A stretch of DNA of 64,000 nucleotides from Rhodothermales bacterium (GTDB lineage: Bacteria; Bacteroidota; Rhodothermia; Rhodothermales; UBA10348): contig JANJTM010000025.1 in the NCBI GenBank assembly GCA_024711125.1, positions 124,001-188,000 on the forward strand, read 5' to 3'. The notes under the pieces are model-generated. The model made no database searches and was not told where the DNA came from. It worked only from the letters and a program-made list of their open reading frames with translations. Below are positions 28,657-40,530 of the stretch, piece by piece. The position numbers and the translations under genes are program-made. Each line of letters opens with the position of its first letter. Position 1 is the first letter of the stretch.

Positions 28657-30690
28657 TCAGCGGGTGGCGGCTCTCAGCTCCTCGAAAGCCCGCGCGAGCA
28701 CGTCCGGCTCGACGCGCACTCCGTACTTGGCGCGAAGACGGTCAAGCAGTCGTTCTTCCAGCCGGGCCTGCCACGCGTTGGCCACTTCCGCCCGCGCTTC
28801 CGCGAACGTCTTGGCGCGGGGAGGCTCCGTACCGTCGTGCACGAGCACGACCCGCCCGCCGCCGAACGACAATACCCCCGTGTGTCCGCCGGGCTCCAGC
28901 GACAGCGCCCGGTCGAATACCGAGTCCGACGGCCCTTCGAGGCGGGTCGTGTCGACGCGAACGGACGATCCGTCATCGGAACCGATGGCGGCGACGAGCT
29001 CCGGGAGGGCGCGGCCCGCACCGAGGTCCGCGACCACCGACTGCAGCAGCGAGTCATGGGGCGCGTAGAACCCGACCACACGGATGCGCTCCCCGAAACG
29101 GTACTCGTCGGCATGCGTCTCGTACCAGGAACGCAGCCCCGTGGTATCGAGGGTGGCGGCCGTCCAGACCGAATCCTCCATCAGGCGGAAGAGCATCAAT
29201 CCCTCGCGGAATTCGCGCATCGTCTGCGCGAAGTCGGCGTCCCGCGACTCGAGTGCGTCGACCTCGTACGCGAGCGCCCGATCCTCGAGGAAGGCGTCCA
29301 CGGCGCGCTGGAACGCCGGAGCGTCGCTGCCGAATGCGCCGCTCCGTTCGGCGACGAAGCCCGCGAAGCGGCCCAGCGTATACGAGGAGTCGCCCAGAGT
29401 CACGAACCGGCGGGCCGCCAGGTCGGTCGGAACCGTGCCGCCGGCGAGATCGCTCATCAGCGAGTCGGCTCCCCGGGTTCCGAACAGCTGACCGACCAAC
29501 GTCGAATCCACCGAGTAGCCCCGGGTACGCATCAGGCGGCGCGCGTAGGCCTTCTCGGCGGCCTGGCTGCGCGGAGTTCGGGCGATCTCGGCCTGGAGTT
29601 CGGGGTAGGCTTCGTCGAAGGACGGCATCTCCCGGCGCCCCGTGATCTTCATCAGGTGCCAGCCGAAACGCGTGCGGATGGGTCCCACGACGGCACCGAC
29701 GCTGTCGACGGCGAACACCGCGTCCCGCATCTCCACGGGCAACCAGCCGTCGTAGGCGACGAAGTCCAGGTCGCCGCCCCGACCCGCGCTCTGCGGATCA
29801 TCCGAAAGGTCCCGGGCCACGGCCTCGAACGGGGTACCGTCGGCCAGGCGGTTCTGGGCTGCCACCATGCGTTCCCATGCCGCCAGCGTGTCGGCGGGGC
29901 TGGGAGACGCGGACTGCGCCATGATATGCGAGATCCGGAGATCCGGCACGGTGGGACGTCGCGCGTTCACCTTGAGCACGTGGTAGCCGAACTGGGTGCG
30001 AACGATGCCCGACAGTTCGCCGACGGGTGTCGAGTACATCGCGTCCTCGAACTCCGGGACCATGCGGCCGGCACTGAAGAACCCGAGCCTGCCCCCCGAG
30101 CCGACCTGCCCGGCGGGCGCCTGCGCCGACGGGTCCTCCGAGTGACGCGTGGCGAGCTCGGTGAAGTCGGCGCCGGCCAGTATCGAGTCCGCGATGGCGC
30201 GCAGCCGTGTCCAGGCGCGCAGCGTATCACCGGGAGCCGCTTCCGGCATCAGGCGGAGGAGGATGTGGCTTGCGTCCACCATCTCCTTCCTGCGCTCGTA
30301 GAGCTGGCGAACCAGGGGCTCGACGACCTCGCGTTCGATGAGGTAGGGTCGGGCGAGTTGGGTCCGGTACTGGCGCAGCTCCGCCGCCAGGTCGGCCCGG
30401 TCTCCGTAACCGGCGGCTTCGGCCTCGAGTACCTTGAGTCGGAAATCGACATACCGATCGAGGAAATCGCGGTAGGCGCCGACGGAATCCCGCGCCGCCG
30501 TGGCCGAATCGGCCGTGGTCCGAAGGTACTGCCGCTCGAATTCGGCGAGCGTGATGGCCCGGCCGCCGACCGTGGCCACGACCGGCCCGCGGTCCGACGA
30601 CCCGGGGGCGGTGCCGGCCGGTCCGGTCGCCGAACAGCCGACCGCGGCGAGGAGCAGGACGGGCAGGAAGATCTTGAGCGTAGTATTCAC
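28657..30690 (-). CDS. PpiC/PpiD-type peptidylprolyl isomerase lipoprotein
   Basis: Lipobox LLAAVGCSA; VVATVGGRAITLAEFERQYLR; two parvulin segments (DASHILLRLMPEAAPGDTLRAWTR..., RISHIMAQSASPSPADTLAAWER...FGWHLMKITGRR). GTG start at 30690. Confidence 0.85.
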   Translation of the reverse strand: MNTTLKIFLPVLLLAAVGCSATGPAGTAPGSSDRGPVVATVGGRAITLAEFERQYLRTTADSATAARDSVGAYRDFLDRYVDFRLKVLEAEAAGYGDRADLAAELRQYRTQLARPYLIEREVVEPLVRQLYERRKEMVDASHILLRLMPEAAPGDTLRAWTRLRAIADSILAGADFTELATRHSEDPSAQAPAGQVGSGGRLGFFSAGRMVPEFEDAMYSTPVGELSGIVRTQFGYHVLKVNARRPTVPDLRISHIMAQSASPSPADTLAAWERMVAAQNRLADGTPFEAVARDLSDDPQSAGRGGDLDFVAYDGWLPVEMRDAVFAVDSVGAVVGPIRTRFGWHLMKITGRREMPSFDEAYPELQAEIARTPRSQAAEKAYARRLMRTRGYSVDSTLVGQLFGTRGADSLMSDLAGGTVPTDLAARRFVTLGDSSYTLGRFAGFVAERSGAFGSDAPAFQRAVDAFLEDRALAYEVDALESRDADFAQTMREFREGLMLFRLMEDSVWTAATLDTTGLRSWYETHADEYRFGERIRVVGFYAPHDSLLQSVVADLGAGRALPELVAAIGSDDGSSVRVDTTRLEGPSDSVFDRALSLEPGGHTGVLSFGGGRVVLVHDGTEPPRAKTFAEARAEVANAWQARLEERLLDRLRAKYGVRVEPDVLARAFEELRAATR

Positions 30691-30834
30691 GGAGAAATGC
30701 AGGAAGCGGTGGACGAAATGCTCCGGAGTGTCGAACCCCGTGCCGTCAAGCCGGTTGACGGGCTCGATCAAGGCGCCCGACAGACGCGTTCGCCCGGTGA
30801 TGGTTCCGATTTTCCGCCTTTTCGACCCTTCACG

Positions 30835-32325
30835 ATGACCCCCGCTCCCGTCGAGACCCCTGTCCGAGTCCGATTTGCCCCGAGCCCCACGGGATACCTG
30901 CACGTCGGTGGCCTGCGCACCGCGCTGTACAACTACCTCTTCGCCCGGCGCTACGGGGGGCGATTCGTGCTGCGCATCGAGGACACCGACCGCACACGGT
31001 TCGTCGAGGACGCCGAGGCCGACATCCTCGAGTGCTTGTCGTGGGCGGGTCTCCTCCCCGACGAGGGACCCGATCGCGGGGGGCCGTGCAGTCCGTACCG
31101 GCAGTCCGAGCGCCAGGCCATGTACCTCGATCGTGCGCTTGCGCTGGTGGCTTCGGGCCACGCCTATTACGCGTTCGACACGCCGGAAGCCCTCGAAGCC
31201 CTGCGTGGGGACGACGCGGCAACCCGCTACGACGCCTCGACCCGGGGAGGGCTGCGCAACAGCCTGGCGCTCCCCGAGACCGAATGGAAGGCCCTGCTGC
31301 ATTCCGGGGAGCCGTGGGTGATCCGCCTGCGGGTGGATCCCTCGAAGACGGTGACGTTCGAGGACCTCATCCGCGGCACCGTGACCTTCTCGGGCGACAC
31401 CATCGACGACCAGGTGCTGGTCAAGTCCGACGGAATGCCGACCTACCACCTCGCGAACGTCGTGGACGACCACGAAATGGGCATCACGCACGTGATCCGC
31501 GGGGAAGAGTGGCTGCCTTCCACCCCGAAGCACATGCTCCTGTACGACGCCTTCGGCTGGCGGCCGCCCCGCATGGCGCACCTTCCGCTCATCATGAGCC
31601 CTTCGGGCGGAAAGCTCTCGAAGCGGAGCGCAGACCGGCTGGGCATCCCGGTCATGGTGAAGGACTACCGCAAGGTCGGATACGAACCCGAAGCGCTCGT
31701 GAACTACCTCGCGTTTCTCGGCTGGAACCCGGGCGACGACCGGGAACTGTTCGATACCGATTCGCTCGTGCAGGCCTTTTCGCTCGATCGGGTCGGCTCG
31801 TCCGGCGTGCAGTTCGACATGGACAAGCTGGCCTGGTTCAACCAGCAGCACCTCAAGGCGATGCCCGCCTCCGAACTCGGCCGACGAGCGCGTCCCTGGC
31901 TGGACGCGTCGGGTCTCGAATCCGAGCCCTCGTACGTCGTTGCCGTCGCCGACCTGATGCGCGAACGGCTGCTTCACGCGAAGGACCTGGCCGGAGAATG
32001 GCGCTTCTTTTTCGAAGACCCCGCGGAATACGAGCGGGAGGGAATCGAGAAGCGGTGGAAGGAAGACAGCGCCGAACTCGTGTCCGCGTACGCCGACGCG
32101 ATCGAGGCCTGCGATCCGTTCGACGCGGAGTCGCTGGAGGCCCGCCTGCGCGAGCTGGCCGAGTCACGGGGCGTGGGAGCCGGGCGGCTCATCCACCCGG
32201 TGCGCCTCGCCGTATCCGGTCGGATCGTCGGTCCCGGTCTGTTCGAAATGCTGGCACTGCTCGGACGTCAGCGGTGCGTCGCGCGGCTCAGGACCGCGGC
32301 CCGTTCCATCCCGGCACCCGGCTGA
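30835..32325 (+). CDS. gltX: Glutamyl-tRNA synthetase
   Basis: VRFAPSPTGYLHVGGLRTALYNYLFAR...LRIEDTDRTRFVEDAE...GGKLSKRSAD (HIGH/KLSKR motifs). Confidence 0.96.
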   Translation: MTPAPVETPVRVRFAPSPTGYLHVGGLRTALYNYLFARRYGGRFVLRIEDTDRTRFVEDAEADILECLSWAGLLPDEGPDRGGPCSPYRQSERQAMYLDRALALVASGHAYYAFDTPEALEALRGDDAATRYDASTRGGLRNSLALPETEWKALLHSGEPWVIRLRVDPSKTVTFEDLIRGTVTFSGDTIDDQVLVKSDGMPTYHLANVVDDHEMGITHVIRGEEWLPSTPKHMLLYDAFGWRPPRMAHLPLIMSPSGGKLSKRSADRLGIPVMVKDYRKVGYEPEALVNYLAFLGWNPGDDRELFDTDSLVQAFSLDRVGSSGVQFDMDKLAWFNQQHLKAMPASELGRRARPWLDASGLESEPSYVVAVADLMRERLLHAKDLAGEWRFFFEDPAEYEREGIEKRWKEDSAELVSAYADAIEACDPFDAESLEARLRELAESRGVGAGRLIHPVRLAVSGRIVGPGLFEMLALLGRQRCVARLRTAARSIPAPG

Positions 32326-32334
32326 GCGGACGTC

Positions 32335-33416
32335 TCAGGTCCAGAGACCGTCCGCCAGCGTCGCCGCCGCGCGATGCGGGGCAAGGCTTCCCGAACGGAC
32401 ATCCGCTTCGAGGGAATGCCTCCTCCGGGCGAGCGCTCCGTCGGCTTCGATCCGATCGGCCACGTACCCGTCCAGCTCTTCCCGCATCCAGGAAAGCGCC
32501 TGTTCGGTGCGGTTCCGGTCGAACCGGCCCTCGGCCGCAAGGTGGGCCGCATGGCGCGCCATCGCCTCCTCGAACCCTTGCCATCCGAGGGAGTCCAGGG
32601 CCGAGACGGTAAGTACGGGCGCCCGCCAACCGCTCTCGTCCGGGGGCCACAGCGACAGCGCGGCGCGCAGCGCCGAAGACGCCGACTCGGCGGCGTGCCG
32701 CAGCTCCCCGTCGGCCTTCGTGACGACGATCAGGTCGGCGACCTCCACGATGCCGCGTTTGATCCCCTGCAGTTCGTCGCCGGAACCCGCCTGAGCCAGC
32801 AGAACGAACGTGTCCACCATCCGGCGGACGGCCGTCTCCGACTGGCCGACGCCCACGGTTTCCACGAGGACGTGGTCATACCCGGCCGCCTCGCAGCAGA
32901 GCATGGCGGCCCGGGTCCGTCGGGCCACTCCACCCAGCGCCCCGGCCGAAGGGGACGGCCGGATGAACGCGGCCTCCCGGGCGACGAGGCCGGCCATGCG
33001 GGTCTTGTCTCCCAGGATCGATCCTCCGGTCCGGTCGGAGCTCGGATCCACCGCCAGCACGGCCACGCGCCGCCCCTCATCGACCAGCCGCACTCCGAAC
33101 CCGTCGATGAACGTGCTCTTTCCCACGCCGGGCGACCCCGAAATTCCGATCCGTCGGGTCGGCGGCAGGGTCCGTACGCGTTCCGAACACCGGTCCAGCA
33201 GCGCGAGGGCAGCATCCCGGTGGGAGGGACCCCGGTTTTCCACGAGCGTCAAGGCGCGCCCGAGGGCCACGCGGTCGCCGGCGACCATGGCGTCGAACAG
33301 CGCGGCGGGATCGGGAGTCGACGCCTCGACCGGGCGCAGGTGCGGATTGACGTCCGGGGGCGCCGAACGGGAGGGGCGCATGGAAAGGCCCTCCAGCGGT
33401 CGACGCGGGTCGTCCG

Positions 33417-33420
<4 letters not shown>
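32335..33420 (-). CDS. meaB: Methylmalonyl-CoA mutase-associated GTPase MeaB
   Basis: [20 protein letters not shown]...[24 protein letters not shown]...[14 protein letters not shown]...[14 protein letters not shown]. Adjacent to the mutase genes. Confidence 0.93.
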
Positions 33421-35490
<2,070 letters not shown>

Positions 35491-35498
<8 letters not shown>

Positions 35499-36576
35499 CG
35501 GAAGATCCTCCGGCGATGGCCCGAACCACGGTGGCGATGTCGGCGGTACCGGCGTGCTCCCGCTCCCGCACCGTACGGAGGGCCGCCCATGCGGTCTCTC
35601 CGATCGTGCGCGTCAGCTCCTCGAGGTACCACGCGCCGCCCGCCGGATCGTCGGCCTCGTGCAGTCGACCCTCGTGCATCAGCAGACGATGCAGGTTCGT
35701 GTAGCGCGTTACCGTGCGGCCCGTATCCGCTGCGGGCGGAACGAGTTCTATGCCGTCGCCCCCTCCGCAGGCGCACGCCGCCAGCGCAATGGCCGCGCGT
35801 ACGAGGCCGTCGTCGCCGGACGCCGGAGGGAAGGGGCCGGCCACGGCATGCAGCGGGATGCGGGAGCCTGCCTCGACACCCCACGCTTCCGCCAGCCGGT
35901 CCACCGCCTCACGGGCCGCCCGCAAACCCGCCACGGTCACGAAGAAGGCGTCGAAGGCCGGCATGCGCACGAGCAGTCGGTCGGCCACGCGGCCCGGTCC
36001 GACGCCCGACACCCGACCGGCATCAAACCAGCGATCCAGCGAACGCAGTACACAGGCGACGGCCGTGGCCGGCCCATGAATCGCCGCGGCCGTTCCGTCC
36101 GCGGCGAAACGGACGGCCGCCGCGGCGTCCAGCCAGCCCCCGGCTTCGTCGCGGCTGCGCACCGCCGCGTCGAACTCGATCGACAGGACCCGTGGGTCGG
36201 CCCGTTCCACCGCGTCCCGCGCCGACGAAACGTCCGTCGGCACGAGGCGCACGGGTTCGGAACCCAGCGAGTCGAGCAGGGGGCCGACGGGTCGTTCCGG
36301 ACCCACCGCGAAGACGCGGATCGTGTCAGGCTCGGCGCCGGGCACGTGCCCCGCTGGGCCTGCGACCCGGATTTCCCACGGCCTGCCCGCCGGACGCACG
36401 GCCGGAGAGGCACCCATCTCCACCTCGCCCTGCCGGTAGAATGCGCGAACGCTCCATCCTTCGGGGGAAGTGAACCGGACCAGCCGATCGACGTCGGCCT
36501 CCGGATCGTCGGCCGCGATGCGCCCGAGCCACTCGGACTCGGTCGGTGCGCGGAAGAAGTCGGTCGGGTGGGACAT
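35491..36576 (-). CDS. mutA: Methylmalonyl-CoA mutase small-subunit homologue (short form)
   Basis: Overlaps the mutB start; ...[46 protein letters not shown] aligns with the mutase barrel. Only about 361 aa. Confidence 0.82.
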
Positions 36577-36590
36577 TCCGGCGGCGGTAT

Positions 36591-37094
36591 TCAGTCGGGG
36601 CGGGACCCGCGGGGGTCCGTGGAAAGATGACGCCAACGGCGCACAAGATCGTAGGCGGCGACGCCGAACGCCACCGAAACGTTCAGCGAATGCTTCATGC
36701 CGAACTGTTCGACCTCGATCGCCCGCTCGCAGGCGCCGAGCGCCTCGGGGCTTACGCCCTCGACCTCGTTTCCCACGACGAGGCAACACGGAAAATCTCC
36801 GATCGCGAACGCGTCCATCGGGGTCGGTCGGTCGGTCTGTTCCAGCGCCACCAGCGTCGAGCCTTCCCTGCGTACGGCAGCGAGCGCGTCGGCCAGCGTC
36901 GCATGGTGGCTCCACGGAACCGTGTCCTGTGCGCCGAGCGCCGTCTTGTGCACGAGGCGATGGTCTGCCGGCGGCGAATAGCCGACCAGGTAGACATGTC
37001 GTATCCGAAGGGCGTCCGCCGTGCGCAGGATGGATCCGACGTTCTGCGCCGAGCGCACGTTTTCGACGAGCACGCTGACCGGAAACCGGTCCAT
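36591..37094 (-). CDS. TrmH/SpoU-family RNA 2'-O-methyltransferase
   Basis: VSVLVENVRSAQNVGSILRTADALRIRHVYLVG...LVVGNEVEGVSPEALGACERAIEVEQFGMKHSLNVSVAFGVAAYDLVRRW. Start could instead be ATG at 37211. Confidence 0.9.
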   Translation of the reverse strand: MDRFPVSVLVENVRSAQNVGSILRTADALRIRHVYLVGYSPPADHRLVHKTALGAQDTVPWSHHATLADALAAVRREGSTLVALEQTDRPTPMDAFAIGDFPCCLVVGNEVEGVSPEALGACERAIEVEQFGMKHSLNVSVAFGVAAYDLVRRWRHLSTDPRGSRPD

Positions 37095-37209
37095 GCCTGC
37101 GAGCGACCCCGGATCCGGGCGGCCGAGTTCGTCCCGGTCGAGTTTTCTCGGGGCGGACGCGGCGTATCGGCCGGGGCCGCCGGGTCCAGTATCTTCAGGA
37201 CGTTCCTTC

Positions 37210-37896
37210 ATGCATCGAATCGTGATCGTAGCAATCGACGGCCCCGCCGGGGCCGGCAAAAGTACAACCGCCCGCCGCGTGGCGACCGCGCTCGGGTTCC
37301 TGTACCTGGACACGGGTGCGATGTACCGCGCCGTAGCCCTCTCTTTCCTCCGGTCGGGCACCCCGTTCGACGACGCGGGCGCGGCGCCGGTTCTGTCGTC
37401 GCTTCGCTTGTCCGTCCGGACGGCCGACGACGGCCAACACGTGTTCCTCGGGGAAGAGGACGTAACCGGGTCGTTGCGCAGCCCCGAGGTCTCCGAGGCC
37501 GCCAGCCGGGTCAGCGCCCTCGCGTCGGTGCGCGCCTTCCTAGTGGAGGAGCAGAGACGCATCGCCGCCGCGCAGACGATGCGGGGCTCGGGCGTGGTCA
37601 TGGAGGGCAGGGACATCGGCACGGTCGTCTTCCCGGGTGCGGAACTCAAGATCTTCCTCACCGCCGATCCGTCGGAACGTGCCCGCCGCCGGGCCGCCGA
37701 GTACGCCGAGCGCGGGGAGTCTTCCGACACCGACGCCATCGCGAGCGAGATGCGCGAACGGGACCGTCGGGATTCGGATCGGGCGGTCGCTCCGCTGCGC
37801 CCGGCCGACGACGCCGTCCTCCTGGATACCACCTCGCTTTCGTTCGAGGAACAGGTGGAGCACATCGTCGATCTCGCGCGCCGGCGCGCCTCCTGA
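37210..37896 (+). CDS. cmk: Cytidylate kinase
   Basis: VIVAIDGPAGAGKSTTARRVATALGFLYLDTGAMYRAVAL...VVMEGRDIGTVVFPGAELKIFLTADPSERARRRAAE. Confidence 0.95.
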   Translation: MHRIVIVAIDGPAGAGKSTTARRVATALGFLYLDTGAMYRAVALSFLRSGTPFDDAGAAPVLSSLRLSVRTADDGQHVFLGEEDVTGSLRSPEVSEAASRVSALASVRAFLVEEQRRIAAAQTMRGSGVVMEGRDIGTVVFPGAELKIFLTADPSERARRRAAEYAERGESSDTDAIASEMRERDRRDSDRAVAPLRPADDAVLLDTTSLSFEEQVEHIVDLARRRAS

Positions 37897-38129
37897 CGGC
37901 CACCCCGCCGCCGGCAGGGTTCATGCGCCCGCGCGGGAACGCCGGAATTCGGTCGGCGTTACGAGAAAGTCTGTGCCAGACCGTGTCTTCGGACCGGCCC
38001 GGCACCGCCAGACGTTCCGTCCGGGACCCGGGGAGGTCCGGGGCGGATTTCGACCACACAACCTCCAGCGCGGGACCGGACCTCTCCCCGATGCGCTCGG
38101 CGCAGTCCGGCCCTCCGCGCACCAACAGC

Positions 38130-40448
38130 ATGGCTGAAGATCAGCAGAAGCCGGAAGAGCTCGCCGAGGAGGCGACGCACGAATCCGGCGCGGCCCAGGT
38201 CGAGGAGACCCCGGCCGACGATACCCCGGCGCCCGCCGGGGTTGAGGTTACCGCCGAAGCCGCTGCCGAAGAGCCGGCAGCAGAGGCCGAGGCAACCCCC
38301 GAGGCTTCCGTCGAGGCCGACGAGGCCCCGGCAGCCGAGGAAGAGGCTGCCACGGACGCTCCCGCCGATACCCCGGTGGCCGAAGTCGAGGAAACCCACG
38401 AAGCCCCCTTCGAGGCCCCCGTGGCTGCCGCCGAGGAAGCTCCCGACGAGGCCGTCGAGGCCCCGGCACCGGAGCCGGTGAAGGCCAAGGCCGCGCCCGC
38501 GCGTCCCGAGCCGTCGACCATTTTCGGTTACAAGGGCGAGATCGTGGGCGAAGTCCTGCGTCTCGAGGACCTGAAGGAGCGCCCGGACGGCTTCGGCCTT
38601 TCCGGCACCGATTACGACATGCTGCGGAACATGGTCGAGGGTACGCTCTCGAACGTGACCGAGCAGCAGATCGTGACCGGCAAGGTCGTCTCCATCGGCG
38701 AGAAGGATGTCGTCATCGACATCGGCTTCAAGAGCGACGGAATCGTTTCGCGGAATGAGTTCGGCGACGAACTCAAGGCCGGTGACGAGGTCGAGGTCTT
38801 CCTGGAGCGCATGGAAGACTATCAGGGCCAGCTGGTCCTGTCCAAGACGAAGGCCGACACCGTGCGCCGCTGGCGCCGGATCGAGGAGGCCTTCGAGCGC
38901 GAGACGGTCCTCGAGGGTACCATCATCCGCCGGATCAAGGGCGGCATGATCGTGCAGCTGTTCGACGGTCTCGAGGCGTTCCTGCCGGGTTCGCAGATCG
39001 ACGTGCGCCCCGTGCGCGACTTCGACGCGTACCTGGACAAGCGCATGGAGTTCAAGATCGTCAAGCTGAACCCGACGAACGAGAACATCGTCGTGTCGCA
39101 CAAGGCCCTCATCGAGAAGGACCTCCAGAAGCAGCGCGAGACCATTCTCGCCACGATGGAGCCCGGACAGATCCTCGAGGGAACGGTCAAGAACATCACC
39201 GACTTCGGTGTCTTCATCGATCTCGGCGGCGTCGACGGCCTGCTGCACATCACGGACCTCTCGTGGGGCCGCGTGACGCACCCGTCGGAGCTGGTCTCGC
39301 TCGACGAGAAGCTCAACGTCGTCGTTCTCGACTACGACAAGGACCGCCAGCGTATCTCGCTGGGCCTGAAGCAGCTCCAGTCCCATCCGTGGGAGAACAT
39401 CGAGGAGCGGCTCGCGATCAATTCGGTCGTCGAGGGCAAGGTCGTCTCCATCACGGATTACGGCGCGTTCGTCGAGCTCGAAAAGGGCATCGAGGGTCTC
39501 GTGCACATCTCCGAGATGAGCTGGACCGAGCACGTGCGTCACCCCAGCCAGATCGTCGCCCTCGGGCAGGTGGTCAGCGTCAAGGTCCTGAACATCGACC
39601 ACGACGGCAAGAAGATCTCGCTCGGCATGAAGCAGCTCGAGCCCGATCCCTGGCAGAACATCGCCGACCGGTATCCCCCGGGAACGGTCATGCGGGGCAA
39701 GGTCCGCAACATCACCAATTTCGGTGTGTTCGTCGAGATCGAGCCTGGAATCGACGGCCTGGTGCACATCAGCGACCTGTCGTGGACGAAGAAGATCCGT
39801 CACCCCTCCGAGATGGTCCGCAAGGGCCAGGAGCTCGACGTGGTCGTCCTCAACATCGACTCGTCGGAGCGCCGGATCTCCCTCGGCCACAAGCAGGTCG
39901 ATACGAACCCCTGGAACCAGTTCGCCCAGATGTACGCAGAGGGCACGGATACCGAGGGCAAGGTCGTCCGCGTCGAGGACCGTGGGCTCGTCGTCGAACT
40001 CCCGCTCGAGGTCGAGGCCTTCATCCCGCAGGGTGAACTCAAGAACGCCGCGAATTTCGGTTCGGCGTATCGAGAGGGCGACACCCTGGCCAGTCTCCGC
40101 GTCATCCGGTTCGACGGCAACAACAAGGAGATCACGGTCTCCGAGACGGCCGTGCTCCGTGCCGCGGAGACCGAGGCCCGCCAGGCCGAGTTCCGCGAGA
40201 AGCGGCAGGCCGAGGAGACCGAGGCCCGCGAGATCGAGCGCTACAAGCAGACGGCGGCCGCGTCCGGCCCCACGACGCTGGGTGAGCTCTCCGGTCTCGC
40301 CGACCTGAAGCGCCAGATGGAAGTTTCCGAATCCGAAGCGGCGGCCGACGTGGCCGAGGCCGTCGACGACGAGGAAAAGCCGAAGGCGAAGCGGGCATCC
40401 CGCAAGAAGTCGGCCGACGACGCCGGCGACGAAGCGGCAGAGGCCTAG
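38130..40448 (+). CDS. rpsA: 30S ribosomal protein S1 with long acidic Ala/Glu/Pro-rich N-terminal extension
   Basis: Six S1 repeats (e.g. ILEGTVKNITDFGVFIDLGGVDGLLHITDLSW, VVEGKVVSITDYGAFVELEKGIEGLVHISEMSW). About 130 aa EEAT/PAAEAE-rich N-terminus. Confidence 0.95.
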   Translation: MAEDQQKPEELAEEATHESGAAQVEETPADDTPAPAGVEVTAEAAAEEPAAEAEATPEASVEADEAPAAEEEAATDAPADTPVAEVEETHEAPFEAPVAAAEEAPDEAVEAPAPEPVKAKAAPARPEPSTIFGYKGEIVGEVLRLEDLKERPDGFGLSGTDYDMLRNMVEGTLSNVTEQQIVTGKVVSIGEKDVVIDIGFKSDGIVSRNEFGDELKAGDEVEVFLERMEDYQGQLVLSKTKADTVRRWRRIEEAFERETVLEGTIIRRIKGGMIVQLFDGLEAFLPGSQIDVRPVRDFDAYLDKRMEFKIVKLNPTNENIVVSHKALIEKDLQKQRETILATMEPGQILEGTVKNITDFGVFIDLGGVDGLLHITDLSWGRVTHPSELVSLDEKLNVVVLDYDKDRQRISLGLKQLQSHPWENIEERLAINSVVEGKVVSITDYGAFVELEKGIEGLVHISEMSWTEHVRHPSQIVALGQVVSVKVLNIDHDGKKISLGMKQLEPDPWQNIADRYPPGTVMRGKVRNITNFGVFVEIEPGIDGLVHISDLSWTKKIRHPSEMVRKGQELDVVVLNIDSSERRISLGHKQVDTNPWNQFAQMYAEGTDTEGKVVRVEDRGLVVELPLEVEAFIPQGELKNAANFGSAYREGDTLASLRVIRFDGNNKEITVSETAVLRAAETEARQAEFREKRQAEETEAREIERYKQTAAASGPTTLGELSGLADLKRQMEVSESEAAADVAEAVDDEEKPKAKRASRKKSADDAGDEAAEA

Positions 40449-40470
40449 GCCCTGTTCCGGTGAACGCGAA

Positions 40471-40504
40471 AGAGGGGCGGCCGAACCAGGCCGCCCCTTT
40501 TTTG
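40471..40504 (+). terminator. Rho-independent terminator after rpsA
   Basis: GGGGCGGCC-GAACCA-GGCCGCCCC perfect 9-bp stem followed by TTTTTT. Confidence 0.93.
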
Positions 40505-40530
40505 TTGGGGGTCATACAACCCGAACGACC

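Noticed and set aside
37897-38129. 233-bp region before rpsA as a structured RNA or riboswitch
   Set aside because: GC-rich with no hairpin convincing enough by eye; no match to a leader motif I could name.
37959-39890. 643-aa minus-strand ORF under rpsA
   Set aside because: Repetitive translation mirroring the acidic extension and S1 repeats of rpsA.
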